Origin: Patiria miniata | Lineage: Eukaryota > Echinodermata > Asteroidea > Valvatida > Asterinidae | Direction of reading: 5' to 3' | Assembly: GCF_015706575.1 (NCBI RefSeq) | Contig: NW_024037063.1 | Span: 12,214,927-12,278,926, forward strand | DNA length: 64,000 nt | Part shown: piece by piece, positions 55,101 through 58,827 of the stretch | Position numbering within the stretch: position 1 is the first letter of the stretch | How the letters are laid out: each line of letters begins with the position of its first letter | The notes under the pieces: model-generated | The model's database searches: none | Told to the model about the DNA's origin: nothing | What the model saw: the letters and a program-made list of their open reading frames with translations, nothing else | Position numbers and translations under genes: made by a program

Positions 55101-55423
55101 AAATCCCGCAAGGGTAAAAGCATAACAAGCAGTATTTGCATTCTTAAATACTGCGGAATAAGTTACCAGTTATCCATGTCAAATTTGAAGATCAATATTT
55201 TTTCAAAAAGCTTAAGGCCTCCTCTACATGAAGTACAATGACCATAGGGTTAGGTTTTATATAAAAGTAGACACACACTAAAACAGGCTGTAATATTACT
55301 ACAGACTTGCATCTAAGGGCGCTTAATTGTTATTACACTTTAACGTGTCCATGACGAAAAGACTAACCTGCCATGGCCACAGCTTGGGAGGTTTGCAACC
55401 AGAATTCAGAAAAATTTGTTTAC
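9987..55423 (-). CDS. Ankyrin-repeat gene resembling mind bomb-type E3 ligases (partial, ten exons joined)
   Basis: Ten exons on the minus strand join with matching phases: 55423-55368, 55071-54849, 40938-40829, 40497-40346, 40253-40097, 34151-33997, 33483-33357, 33027-32818, 32635-32505 and 10113-9987. Each has AG before it and GT after it. From 40938 onward the product is a chain of ankyrin repeats. Their order and odd spacing resemble the ankyrin block of MIB1/MIB2, E3 ubiquitin ligases that drive Notch ligand endocytosis. No MIB/HERC2, ZZ or RING domain is in view, so the assignment rests on the ankyrin block only. The coordinates span introns. Both termini are missing. Splicing has not been shown, and the 22-kb link between 32505 and 10113 is the least certain. 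Confidence 0.65.
10459..11000 (+). repeat. CRE-rich repeat family, 5' block, copy 1
   Basis: Starts TATGTCAGAACAAAGGATCACGAA and aligns with 17,018-17,540: TCATTTTATGTACACGT-like, GAATACTGATTTAG, CGTATGAAAATATG, TGACGTCACAGCATTA, CAGGGATCAAA and TGACGTCATGATTTTGAA appear in the same order in both. A third, shorter match starts near 23,960. It ends close to the viral-type gene cluster. Confidence 0.75.
11107..11515 (-). pseudogene. Divergent minus-strand reading of the viral fossil, unrecognised
   Basis: Read on the minus strand, one frame gives EIDWYTHINGRPARRR and VTLCVEPNLDTINLYPVY. After a shift near 11,300 another frame gives NDFSRVINDFIEVYKEDRLD and continues to a stop near 11,108. The two together look like one degraded protein, because composition and hydrophobic pattern carry on across the break. 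Its 5' end faces the plus-strand cluster with only about 100 bp between. I do not recognise the family. Confidence 0.35.
11617..12063 (+). pseudogene. Viral fossil: unrecognised protein upstream of the capsid genes
   Basis: An open stretch from 11,617 stops near 11,795; a second frame, open from 11,760, runs to 12,063 with IPGEDAFDALDN and LLPLDYDKK. One frameshift between 11,760 and 11,800 would explain the pair. The 3' end overlaps the start of the next gene at 12,016, a gene packing typical of viruses. Function is not known; position suggests a virion or assembly role, which is only inference. Confidence 0.45.
12016..12592 (+). pseudogene. Viral fossil: probable minor structural protein
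   Basis: An ATG at 12,016 opens a frame (TALDDFINPGGDTNW) that overlaps the previous gene. A frameshift close to 12,155 moves it to the frame ending at 12,590-12,592 (SDLNSQPQPDDSFDEPS). Total length would be about 190 residues. In Polinton-like clusters a protein of this size and position, just before the major capsid protein, is often the minor capsid (penton-type) protein, but no jelly-roll fold can be shown by eye. Confidence 0.45.
12652..13889 (+). pseudogene. Viral fossil: probable major capsid protein
   Basis: The first ATG after the preceding stop is at 12,652, behind an AT-rich leader. The reading covers about 410 codons but is broken: a TGA at 13,000-13,002, a frameshift near 13,170, another near 13,456, and a last one near 13,650. 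The final stretch contains YGLWLDFRSNDDNSAHGSG and ends with VILIMDAHLTLEDGHF, a C-terminal pattern I associate with capsid proteins of virus-like elements in animal genomes. Place before the ATPase agrees. Virion structure and entry functions cannot be inferred from this broken copy. Confidence 0.55.
13926..14276 (+). pseudogene. Viral fossil: packaging ATPase (A32/FtsK-HerA type), truncated
   Basis: An ATG at 13,926 follows the capsid gene by 37 bp. VAKTNSGKTKW is a Walker A motif of the form found in viral genome-packaging ATPases; TLFIVDDCSSDQEIKYRKK holds the Walker B acidic pair. A TGA near 13,988 and a frameshift at the A-run near 14,060 break it. It stops at 14,276, before the sensor and arginine-finger part, so roughly the first half remains. 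In active relatives the enzyme pumps DNA into the capsid. Confidence 0.7.
14268..14420. repeat. Left cluster of GACTAATTA-type motifs
   Basis: GACTAATTAGAAT, TTACTAATCAG, GACTAATTAATTG, ATACTAATGG and GATTAGTCC lie within 150 bp in both orientations. A similar cluster is at 15,540-15,830. Paired clusters like this resemble subterminal repeats of DNA transposons; no clear terminal repeat was found. Confidence 0.4.
14421..15539. other. Stretch without a recognised gene
   Basis: Lies between the two ACTAAT motif clusters. Short open frames exist (for example 15,083-15,310) but have no recognisable features. It may be the interior of a non-autonomous element. Confidence 0.35.
15540..15830. repeat. 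Right cluster of GACTAAT-type motifs
   Basis: At least ten ACTAAT or ATTAGT motifs, including GACTAATTAC, TACTAATTTAAAG, AACTAATTAC, TACTAATCG and TTATTAGTCATTG, in under 300 bp. Matches the cluster at 14,268-14,420. Confidence 0.45.
15831..16980. other. Intronic DNA with one perfect palindrome
   Basis: No gene is supported. It contains the 34-bp palindrome at 16,805-16,838; otherwise AT-rich. Confidence 0.4.
16805..16838. repeat. Perfect 34-bp palindrome
   Basis: Arms of 17 bases meet at a central GGCC (16,820-16,823): left arm TTTCCAACGCTGATCGG, right arm its exact complement with no spacer. It is flanked by T and A runs. No matching protein-binding site is known to me. Confidence 0.9.
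17018..17540 (+). repeat. CRE-rich repeat family, 5' block, copy 2
   Basis: The counterpart of 10,459-11,000, with the same order of landmarks. It adds TTTGATGACACCATAAGTCC between two of them. It leads directly into the long CRE-rich region. Confidence 0.75.
17660..17705 (+). repeat. Stem-loop module of the CRE-rich repeat
   Basis: CTATGTCTGTT pairs with AACAGAACATAG (one bulged base) and GGGCTTTTCCGC follows. Versions recur near 19,390, 19,990, 20,605, 28,828 and 29,545. The arms vary while pairing largely stays. Confidence 0.6.
18155..18222. repeat. 68-bp near-perfect palindrome
   Basis: Arms of 34 bases meet at GTAC (18,187-18,190) with about three mismatches; the inner part GGGATATCACGTACGTGATATCCC is perfect when read as two 12-base halves. 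A second perfect 14-bp palindrome, ACCGTACGTACGGT, follows at about 18,229. Confidence 0.85.
24710..24835 (+). repeat. Three consecutive GGCTTTTTCGC hairpins
   Basis: TTTCGC/GCGAAA at 24,710-24,727, an imperfect hairpin at 24,756-24,783, and a perfect 11-bp stem at 24,808-24,818 with 24,825-24,835 (GGCTTTTTCGC, loop TGAATT). A-rich AGAACAAAAAGAAA spacers separate them. Confidence 0.75.
25107..25654. other. Unassigned 5' part of the LINE insert
   Basis: The minus-strand frame at 25,197-25,547 contains GSVYLLSAMYMESNQEP, which faintly resembles a LINE endonuclease strand. The plus frame at 25,460-25,672 begins with a hydrophobic stretch. Neither is convincing. It is either LINE 5' sequence or a separate scrap. 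Confidence 0.3.
25655..26755 (+). pseudogene. LINE endonuclease domain and linker
   Basis: LPLDLWKNLVHLRVNRRPPTH is a linker common before CR1/L2 endonucleases. LNVQSIRNKATDF begins the apurinic-type endonuclease domain. After frame changes, TGDFNIHGDN gives the metal-binding core, and HRHGHCLDLLITR with LHPGLSDHFAIV gives the late motifs (the H of SDH is a catalytic residue in this fold). The enzyme nicks target DNA to prime reverse transcription. Stops near 25,845 and in 25,980-26,170 break it. Confidence 0.75.
26746..28540 (+). pseudogene. LINE reverse transcriptase and C-terminal region
   Basis: Motifs in order: KNYRPVSI near 27,240; SAYRPNNSTETALL; LLDLSAAFDT with the first catalytic Asp near 27,470; VPQGSVLG near 27,635; YADDKQLYL near 27,727, the YxDD site. 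Then HQWMQDNFLKLNDDKTEFM, LNRNSTEQIIHCFVTSRLD and LTRLQRIQNTAARVV, ending with RSFSVAAPRLWNRLP near 28,470. At least six frame changes separate these, so the protein cannot be made. Confidence 0.85.
28758..29830 (+). repeat. CRE-rich repeat, continuation after the LINE
   Basis: Resumes with AACGTGTACAAAGTCTATGGGATT. Holds about eight TGACGTCA sites, two CATCCCGG boxes (29,060 and 29,190) and two stem-loop modules. Confidence 0.7.
29503..29531 (+). repeat. Perfect 12-bp stem hairpin
   Basis: GGCTGTTTCGGC at 29,503-29,514 pairs with 29,520-29,531 around a TGGTT loop. An AACAAAAACA-rich tract precedes it, as at the 24.7-kb hairpins. Confidence 0.85.
29831..30516. other. Intronic DNA, one further TGACGTCA
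   Basis: No gene seen. A CRE palindrome near 30,476 precedes a TATAACATTTTCCTGTCTA box that matches the repeat family and was then hit by a MITE. Confidence 0.4.
30517..30891 (+). mobile_element. MITE 2, Tc1/mariner-like (375 bp, TA duplication)
   Basis: Ends read TACAGGATGGCCCC and, inverted, TACAGGGTGCCGCC, each next to TA (30,515-30,516 and 30,892-30,893). TACAGGGTG-type ends with TA duplication are typical of mariner-group MITEs. It interrupts the repeat phrase 'CCTGTCTA...' of the surrounding family. No transposase. Confidence 0.75.
30894..31640 (+). repeat. Last degraded part of the CRE-rich repeat
   Basis: Contains a TGATGACGTCACGATAACAACC segment near 31,480 and AAAACGTGTACAAAAACCTATTGGG near 31,600. 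The rest is too diverged to align by eye. Confidence 0.45.
31641..32504. other. Intronic DNA without recognised content
   Basis: AT-rich; short GAAAACGCATCACT-like phrases recur near 31,820-31,890. No gene or element was identified. Confidence 0.35.
32505..32635 (-). CDS. Ankyrin exon 9 (131 bp)
   Basis: TTTGGCAG precedes, GTATGT follows. It encodes DIFCLLIERTGVDLTLKN and KGFDCLHFATLKENI, an ankyrin repeat. Starts in phase 0 after exon 8 and ends with two bases, as exon 6 does. In MIB proteins a similar repeat is the last before the linker to the RING fingers, so the protein might end soon after, unless the exon at 9,987-10,113 follows. Confidence 0.8.
32818..33027 (-). CDS. Ankyrin exon 8 (210 bp)
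   Basis: TATTCTCAG precedes, GTAAGT follows. Seventy complete codons contain GFAALHLAVDKKHVTCVKAL, NGADVNVQDKDHNTCLHLV and then a lysine-rich link. Two consecutive repeats; the phase is 0 at both ends. Confidence 0.85.
33357..33483 (-). CDS. Ankyrin exon 7 (127 bp)
   Basis: ATTGTAG precedes, GTGAGG follows. Encodes ATERILEVAPELVNS and GHTALHLAALKGHTDVVLTL. Same length and phase as the exon at 9,987-10,113. Confidence 0.85.
33997..34151 (-). CDS. Ankyrin exon 6 (155 bp)
   Basis: ATACCTACAG precedes, GTTAGT follows. Encodes EVCGNTPLFISIIKEWKPII and NQMNCLHFAAYHGNN, covering the end of one repeat and the start of the next. Begins in phase 0, ends with two bases; the next exon supplies one base. 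Confidence 0.85.
34152..35299. other. Intronic DNA left of the Penelope-like ORF1
   Basis: No gene seen. The part from about 34,640 to 35,300 is T-rich and probably belongs to the 5' untranslated part of the Penelope-like element, but no second copy is present to mark its end. Confidence 0.35.
35414..36085 (+). CDS. Penelope element ORF1, basic protein of 223 residues
   Basis: ATG at 35,414 (ATCATGTCAAACC) was preferred to an earlier in-frame start near 35,324, because the earlier part is a hydrophobic stretch from T-rich DNA. The N-terminus is Ser/Asp-rich (LSDSDSSDNSQ). The middle and C-terminus are basic and likely helical (MVSKRVSMNKQINLLENAV), ending LRERSTKQPTKQRR. It suits an RNA-binding protein, which is inference. 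No named domain recognised. The frame is intact, unlike most coding DNA here. Confidence 0.6.
   Translation: MSNQDSSPPSSPFPCAQVIPETDLSDSDSSDNSQKSLFNSRLAHEVQTSISQISLGDTKSKDKPAPRTRDKQQTSRDHRLEHEDYKFVRNLAVPLQQMVSKRVSMNKQINLLENAVRNKNPPKYLLSQVPVPTPPKGHRIQSNLANVWKEVAMSAALGRARLSLRQLQDWKEQNYRSFERQNLEALDQIKGHLLTKGNINIAKKLRAHFLRERSTKQPTKQRR
36244..38177 (+). pseudogene. Penelope-type reverse transcriptase with linker
   Basis: N-terminal part: ITNLSKLSLSPTEKIALGKG, KPTRLSLIQDINKYQRR and KNNPSVVIKPYDKGRGICI. A one-base frameshift near 36,755 follows. RT motifs: YFLPKIHKTPPPGE, GRPIISGCTSPTAKISEYVD, IDVVFMYTNI (first Asp), GCAMGSVASPEICDITL and ARFTDDILIVY (catalytic DD). A TAA at 37,803-37,805 interrupts the frame, which goes on unchanged with PLVFTTTYNPHVKHMDIKRA and VRAKL to 38,177. 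The last 35 residues are acidic and lack any GIY or YIG motif or cysteine cluster. Penelope RTs are related to telomerase. Confidence 0.85.
38277..38317 (+). ncRNA. Type I hammerhead ribozyme of the Penelope-like element
   Basis: All core parts are present and pair. CTGATGA (38,281-38,287). Helix II is GTCCC (38,288-38,292) with GGGAC (38,297-38,301) around a CGAA tetraloop. GAA follows at 38,302-38,304. Helix III is AATGCATT (38,305-38,312), an exact palindrome whose ends give the A15.1-U16.1 pair. C at 38,313 is H17, so cleavage would fall between 38,313 and 38,314. Helix I is GCGG (38,277-38,280) with CCGC (38,314-38,317). It lies 100 bp after the RT stop, the usual site in Penelope elements. 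A stem III this short favours a dimeric fold; that is inference. Confidence 0.92.
38346..39489. other. Intronic DNA right of the Penelope-like element
   Basis: No gene supported. It has a TTTTAGGTTTAAG/GGTTTTAGGG-rich simple stretch near 38,816-38,890 and a GC-rich patch near 39,220-39,400. Part of it may be the 3' end of the Penelope element. Confidence 0.35.
39490..39910 (+). repeat. Degenerate minisatellite
   Basis: Phrases AACTGGTTTCAACTGGTA, ACCTGTTGACT and AAGTTGGTAACTGGTT recur about six times with a period near 60-70 bp and many changes. Non-coding. Confidence 0.75.
40097..40253 (-). CDS. Ankyrin exon 5 (157 bp)
   Basis: TATTTGACAG precedes, GTGGGT follows. Encodes NEPQVMRCLLDAGSKVNV, SSLLHIATLKGNLKCVEELL and NSCDVNSK. 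The first base completes a Gly codon from exon 4; ends in phase 0. Confidence 0.85.
40346..40497 (-). CDS. Ankyrin exon 4 (152 bp)
   Basis: TTTTGTAG precedes, GTGAGC follows. Encodes REGQTPLHAAAYGGHLDTVV, TNGAPLEQQDKGGYTALTSA. Phase 0 at the start, two bases left at the end. Confidence 0.85.
40829..40938 (-). CDS. Ankyrin exon 3 (110 bp)
   Basis: CATTTCACCAG precedes, GTAATA follows. Encodes LFKDPGLQTSADDLFHAAAI and GNTTKVQEIISKTPGL, the first ankyrin repeat. It starts with two bases that complete a codon begun by the exon ending at 54,849, which links the ankyrin block to the upstream exons across a 13.9-kb intron. Confidence 0.8.
41008..41210 (+). mobile_element. tRNA-derived SINE
   Basis: The head has RNA polymerase III boxes: A box TGGCTTAGTGA (41,013-41,023) and B box GGTTCGAGCCC (41,078-41,088). 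The body continues with CCTTAAGCAAGGTACTTAAC and GGGACGTAAAGAA, a conserved SINE body seen in many aquatic animals. The 3' end is not sharply visible. Confidence 0.75.
41660..41750. repeat. Long hairpin, 43-bp arms
   Basis: Arms 41,660-41,702 and 41,708-41,750 with one mismatch around the loop TATAC. The arms are two copies of the Penelope tail in head-to-head order; a third, more diverged copy lies at about 42,272-42,310. Confidence 0.9.
41768..41798 (-). ncRNA. Hammerhead-like motif, degenerate
   Basis: Minus strand: CTGAAGA (the seventh core position is free in hammerheads, so this fits CUGANGA), a perfect 7-bp helix II CGGTCAG/CTGACCG with loop AGCGTA, then GAAC. Position 15.1 is C instead of A and no good UH cleavage site is found, so activity is doubtful. 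It stands about 100 bp after the endonuclease stop, as in the element at 38.28 kb. Confidence 0.45.
41860..42215 (-). pseudogene. GIY-YIG endonuclease C-terminal fragment (Penelope type)
   Basis: The minus frame reads TRLKEHRAHGLRGDFDKLAI, VKHSHINDHKVDWDAPELI, RIREAIEIRKHNTVPQDIGF and LNDIWLPLL. The pattern H...H.i.W...R.i.EA..I...n.d.G..l...W..LL is the end of Penelope endonucleases, including the conserved Glu of the GIY-YIG fold in REAIEI. GIY and YIG motifs are lost at the truncated upstream end. Confidence 0.75.
42228..42258 (+). ncRNA. Hammerhead-like motif, inverted second copy
   Basis: CTGAAGA, then CGGTCAG/CTGACTG with one G-T wobble where the other copy has a C-G pair, loop AGCATA, then GAAC. 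The helix is kept despite the base change. Same caveats as at 41,768-41,798. Confidence 0.4.
42351..44149. other. Intronic DNA without recognised genes
   Basis: Only short open frames (for example 43,263-43,544) without recognisable features. No transposon was identified. Confidence 0.35.
44150..45180 (+). pseudogene. Reverse transcriptase and RNase H of gypsy copy C
   Basis: Starts near 44,150 with IPILEEVLGK; a shift near 44,190 leads to VGAQVFSLLDAKHGF (first catalytic Asp), FTRFPFGITSAPELYQR and VVYMDDILITG (YMDD site). LRLNKEKSTF, GMVNLLSRFIP, DASSYGLEG and TLQTDHKPLVSLIN follow, ending with LVVADTLSRAP. Frame changes lie near 44,600, 44,820 and 44,950. Confidence 0.85.
45181..46258 (+). 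pseudogene. Integrase of gypsy copy C, internally deleted
   Basis: After VDMRVTRGS the frame shifts and rejoins at KSRLRANQ-equivalent DNA near 45,270; compared with copy A about 300 bp before the zinc domain are gone. Core: VIVDYYSRWFE (Asp), FARYGIPEVVVSDNGPQF (Asp, intact DNGPQF), then a deletion around 45,650 and QANGQAEKAVH (catalytic Glu). The C-terminal domain reads LEIGARVKIRTK and VNGAEYRRNRRHIV, ending with QQDYIMD. Confidence 0.8.
46264..46310 (+). repeat. Short tandem repeat ATCACTCA
   Basis: About four units of CAATCACT directly after the pol stop of gypsy copy C. Confidence 0.8.
46522..46674 (+). repeat. Purine tract and 3' LTR of gypsy copy C
   Basis: GAAAAGGGGGAGA (46,522-46,534) is followed by a 140-bp LTR starting TGTCGTATGAC and ending GATATAACA (46,674). 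The start TATGAC repeat and the AACA end recall the copy A LTR. An AATAAA lies near 46,568. Confidence 0.6.
46675..47783. other. Intronic DNA between two LTR elements
   Basis: No gene recognised. Open frames at 47,401-47,781 and its complement look like chance frames in GC-rich DNA (GGCCGGCCCCGGCC near 47,620). Confidence 0.35.
47784..48727 (+). repeat. 5' LTR of element D
   Basis: Matches 52,290-53,110 from AGCTTAGAGCCAAGTTAATTG to the GCCAC end. It contains a TGACGTCA (about 47,829), a CACGTGAG...CTCACGTG inverted pair (47,990-48,012) and a block of TGTACATTGC-like units (48,180-48,310) mostly deleted in the 3' copy. Borders are accurate to a few bases. Confidence 0.8.
48728..48744 (+). 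promoter_or_regulatory. tRNA-Leu primer binding site of element D
   Basis: TGGTGTCAGAAGTGGGA is the exact complement of the 3' end of animal tRNA-Leu (TCCCACTTCTGACA plus CCA). It follows the 5' LTR directly, as needed for minus-strand priming. Confidence 0.9.
48841..49753 (+). pseudogene. Gag of element D, broken
   Basis: ATG at 48,841 opens a frame with a coiled-coil-like start (ALVLQLQMATQFLQWENELI) that ends at 49,293. A second frame covers 49,185-49,412 and a third 49,439-49,753, so two frameshifts or stops break it. The last part has a CCHC zinc knuckle, CFKCREKGHFAREC, for packaging RNA. The usual capsid segment is short or absent. Confidence 0.75.
49880..50785 (+). pseudogene. Aspartic protease and linker of element D
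   Basis: FLIDTGSTDTLISSAVYY near 49,934 holds the catalytic DTG. A TAG lies just before it at about 49,922. The protease continues to LTVLGIAWVEVQVG. After frame changes near 50,160 and 50,340 a linker follows (VPVRVFNPGRVKRVAREGT), of the sort found between protease and RT in gypsy elements. Confidence 0.7.
50850..51420 (+). pseudogene. Integrase N-terminal fragment of element D
   Basis: ILSRSALNEAQFRNSTMSWL, then WSQWDQFEVRGGVLHRRW lead to the zinc domain (ELHGGQFGSHLGVSKTL, TYLWPGMSADVRSFL, GCDVRARR). The second cysteine is replaced by Arg. The core begins (ATDLLGPLPIMDNG near 51,350) and then decays. Confidence 0.7.
51421..52289 (+). other. Decayed integrase and 3' untranslated part of element D
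   Basis: To about 51,770 faint traces of pol (VVLKGGD complement, YFKPVQSWW). After that AT-rich DNA without frames up to the 3' LTR. Confidence 0.45.
52290..53110 (+). repeat. 3' LTR of element D
   Basis: Follows the 5' LTR in order and ends CCCGCCACAA. The inverted CACGTGAG/CTCACGTG pair is kept (52,497-52,519). The TGACGTCA of the 5' LTR is TGACGTAA here. The TGTACATTGC block is shortened. Confidence 0.8.
53327..53817. mobile_element. MITE 3 (491 bp, GCGTTCGTTTAGCTCACC ends)
   Basis: Perfect 18-bp inverted ends at 53,330-53,347 and 53,799-53,816. The interior repeats the end motif in both directions (CGTTCGATTAGC near 53,376 and 53,742). No transposase. Shorter relatives appear at 57,078 and 63,290-63,375. 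Confidence 0.75.
53818..54848. other. Intronic DNA with a short tandem repeat
   Basis: Three units of about 24 bp (TTGTTTACAACACGTCAAAAG) lie at 54,060-54,125. Nothing else recognised. Confidence 0.45.
54849..55071 (-). CDS. Upstream exon 2 of the ankyrin gene (223 bp)
   Basis: CTTCTTGCAG precedes, GTGAGG follows. The 74 codons include VFHVKTHDNYILINPLITER and a low-complexity Pro/Thr/Ser part, ending SAPNTTINY. Unrecognised. One base is left, which the two bases of exon 3 complete. Since the junction fits and no other exon competes, I place it in the same gene. Confidence 0.5.
55368..55423 (-). CDS. Upstream exon 1 of the ankyrin gene (56 bp)
   Basis: TATTTTGCAG precedes, GTTAGT follows. 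Encodes KQIFLNSGCKPPKLWPWQ and ends in phase 0, fitting exon 2. Short, so weaker evidence; the pyrimidine tract and both splice sites are good. Confidence 0.4.
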
Positions 55424-56223
55424 CTGCAAAATAAAACAATATAAATAACTGATATGTTACTAACAGCGACAACAGTTGAAAAATCCTAGCGCCTTTCTCA
55501 TGTAGTGACTTTAAAACAGTTTTAATATTAGCAGTTGCAGGTGGCAGATCCAGCACTGGGTGGGGGGGGGGGGCGGAGGACGCAAGGGGCAACTTATCCT
55601 ACGGTGACATTTTGCCCAGTTTACCCCCGCCCTTCCGCTTTTAAGCATTATTACGAACAGAAAAGCCATACCCTATCGTTATTGGCTTAGTACCCAGAAC
55701 ATTGGACTTGCTACCCAACTTAGTACCCAACATATTGGACTTGCTACCAGATTTGGACTAACGGAGCAGTGTGAATGGTTATTAATCAAGAGAATGGAAT
55801 ATTTATATTTCTACCTTTATATTAGTGTACGCCTATAGTATAAGCACACACACGTACACACGCTTTGTAAATAAGCATTTTCATTTTCGAGAGGCTACAG
55901 CTTATTTTAATCCGTTCATTCGAAAGATACATAAACATTTAAATTGTTCTAATATACTAATTATTTAAGTTTCTTCATTTGTACAAATGAGCTACAATTG
56001 ACCATATCTATGCGCTGAATTTATATGTAAATATCCGTCCAAATTGACTCGGTCATTTAATGTGATGCACAGCGTGATTTAATGTGATGCACAGCGCCGC
56101 GCCAGCAGATATTGGCGGACCGACGGACAAAATACGACTGTCTTTCGACTTGTCCTCAAGTCTACCTTTTATCTTATTTGTGTGTTTACAATTAGTTACG
56201 CTCGTGTAGGTTACACAGTTCAG
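55424..56223. other. Intronic DNA without recognised genes
   Basis: A poly-G run near 55,560 and the repeated phrase TTGGACTTGCTACC near 55,705 and 55,735 are the only notable features. Confidence 0.35.
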
Positions 56224-57042
56224 TGGTTGCGAAGGGCGATTTCTAAAGGTATACGTAACACTTTATTTTGTGATATATTCATTACTTTTCGTTGAAATTG
56301 GAAAAATTAGGCATGGCTACGTGCATTTTTAAAAGATGTAACAATGACGTTTGCAATATCTGTCAATCTTTTCAAGCCTCACGAATATAAATAGGGTTCC
56401 CATAATGGTGAGCAGTAAAACATTTGAGAAAAGCCTCCTTCACGAGTTATTAATTGATAATTATCACCGTTTCTGCCGGCTTCCATTGGTCGATACCGAG
56501 ACCTACGCCAAAACACGCTGAGTGACGCTATTAATATGCTAATCTACAATACGTAATTGTGTGGCTTGACCGAAATCTGTCAACCGTAGCGCCCAAGGCG
56601 CTTTGCTAAACAGTGCACTTAGGTTTGGTAGGCAGAAATTCTTGTGGACATTTTCCATGGAGATGGTTCAAAGTGTAACACTAGCGTTTGCAAGAACATA
56701 AGCTGAAATTCGGAATATACTACCTTGAAATTGATATAAATACAAAGATTTTGGAAAATTTTCGCACAATTTCTTCCAGACTTTAAGGTCAGCTATACCA
56801 GTTACCAGTATAAACGTTTGGGCATCGATGACGGCGATTTTTTTCGCTGACATGAAGTTTAGAATTTGTTATTCCGTTATAATTTAACATTCAATCATGC
56901 TGTGTATATTTTCTGAAAAACACAACGTTCAAAAGGCCATGATTGTTGTGGTGCATGAAAATTTCACTGCTCTGCTCTAGCGTGTAAGTATGTTATCGGA
57001 TTAGTTTGCCTAACAACGACAGACGCTTTGCCTTAGCAACCA
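56224..57042 (+). mobile_element. Non-autonomous TIR element family R1, copy 2 (819 bp)
   Basis: Counterpart of 5,968-6,830, with the same ends TGGTTGCGAAGG and, inverted, TGGTTGCTAAGG. Similar along its whole length with small indels. Confidence 0.7.
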
Positions 57043-57514
57043 CATGACTGTACACGTGTAAGTAACACTTACAAGAGAGCGTTCGATTAGCCATTACTAT
57101 AGTAGTCTCCTAGTGGTGTTATTCATCCATCCTTTTTTAAACAGACACCCCGCCCACAAAAAGGTCAGGCAAAATCGGTATTCAGTAGGACGTCTTCATA
57201 AGTTCGGCTAAAAACAAATGCCCCAAATAAACGTTTTTTTAGCGGTTGAGAAAAGTGTACCAACCCCATTGAGAACAATGAATGGACAGGCAATACCCGC
57301 CTCGATGTTGGATCGTCTACTGCTACGGTTTCTTTCCCCCACCAGAACCCAATTTCTGAATTGTTCTCCAAATAGAGAAGACAGTGCAATTTTTTACACA
57401 AAGTTTTATCTTTGTTTAAATGTCAGAAAAGGAAAAATGCCTTTTTACTCTTTGAAAAGTTCTTGAAAAAAATAGAGTTCACATTAATTAACTTTGGTAG
57501 TATTTGCTGTTCAT
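57043..57514. other. Intronic DNA with a GCGTTCGATTAGCC motif
   Basis: AGCGTTCGATTAGCC near 57,078 matches the ends of MITE 3, possibly one end of another copy. No gene. Confidence 0.35.
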
Positions 57515-58140
57515 ATGGCTTTGACATAGGCCTCAACTGGCCCGACTGCATGCAGTACAGACACCAGTGTATTTCTCTGTCCTGCTCTGCTTTTATCGTG
57601 ATAACTTATTTAGTATCCGAAGCTATTCAGGGTGAGTCAGAAAAGGGGACCAAATCAGAAAAGAAATATCTAACAAAAACTAAATAGGGATAAAGTACAA
57701 AAATCAACTAAAAATTGTGAAACATTCACGTAATTTGCATACTCTATTCCCAAAATATCCACCACTGACCATTTACCGTTCTACGAACTGTTGAATATCC
57801 ATTAAATACAATGAAACATTAACGTTATTTTCACACCACCGTGTACGAGCGAACACTTGTAAAGGAACAGCCAAAAATTACCATCAATATTTCAGGGGAA
57901 AACAGAGTTGGCTTGTTCCTAATATTCAAAACACAAATCTGAAAATAACAAATTGAAATAACATTTCAGTTTTGATTAAACTAATCAAAGTCTCTCATTT
58001 CAGTCTATTTGAATGTCTGTGTGTACTCTGTAATTTTCAGTGAGCTCAGTAGCTTCCAATAGCATTCAATGGACGGCTATACAAAAACAATCGTTATTTT
58101 AGTAAAAATTGCATTTTTTGCGTTATTGTGAAAGTCTATC
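57515..58140 (+). repeat. Dispersed repeat R2, copy 1
   Basis: Aligns with 60,400-61,000: ATGCAGTACAGACACCAG, CTTATTTAGTnTCCGAAGCTAT, AACTAAAAATTGTGAA, CATTTACCGTTCTACGAACT and TTACCATCAATATTTCAGGG occur in the same order. Non-coding in both. Confidence 0.7.
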
Positions 58141-58827
58141 CGGCCTAAATGCGAAGCACTGTAACTTCACGACAAAGCACTTCCCGGTACGCACTCTAAC
58201 AAAAGAATTGTAAATGTTTGCTGTGTCAAACTGTTGGTTACAAAAATTGTGTAATTTCTGCTTAATATTGAGCAAAATCTAAATTTCGCTTGTACCTCCA
58301 AGTTGTGTCAAATATGTTACACAGGAAAAGTGTGAAATAGCACCTAACATTGAGTACAAGTCCCAGCAGCACAGGCAAAAAGTTAAAATCATGGTATTAT
58401 TACCCATGTTATTCGTTAAGGAATAAAATGGATTTACCCCACAACTGTGTAACAATTCTTTCATTGTACACGTCGAAGGGTTCAGTTTACCACGAGATAA
58501 GTAAAAATGTTACCACTGTATACGGGGTAAACTGAAGCATGTGACAACGTTTACCCAATATTGTGTCACTCATGTACCAGATTGCCGCCGCTTGTGAGAC
58601 CTTAACAAGTAAGGGATTTTGAAGACGTAATTCCTTTGTTTTAGGTAAGTCAGTGAAATGAATTTCAGTGTTGTTTCCTCCAAATGGGATGCTGATGTGT
58701 AAGGATTAATATCGGGGAGATTTGAGTAGTGGCATGCATATTATTCAGACATTATTTGCAATATCGACTTCACGCTTTTCCATGCACAATTATATGCATG
58801 TACTATTTGTAGTGAGTTTTCTCATAT
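58141..58827. other. Intronic DNA
   Basis: Between repeat R2 and MITE 4. No gene recognised. Confidence 0.35.
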
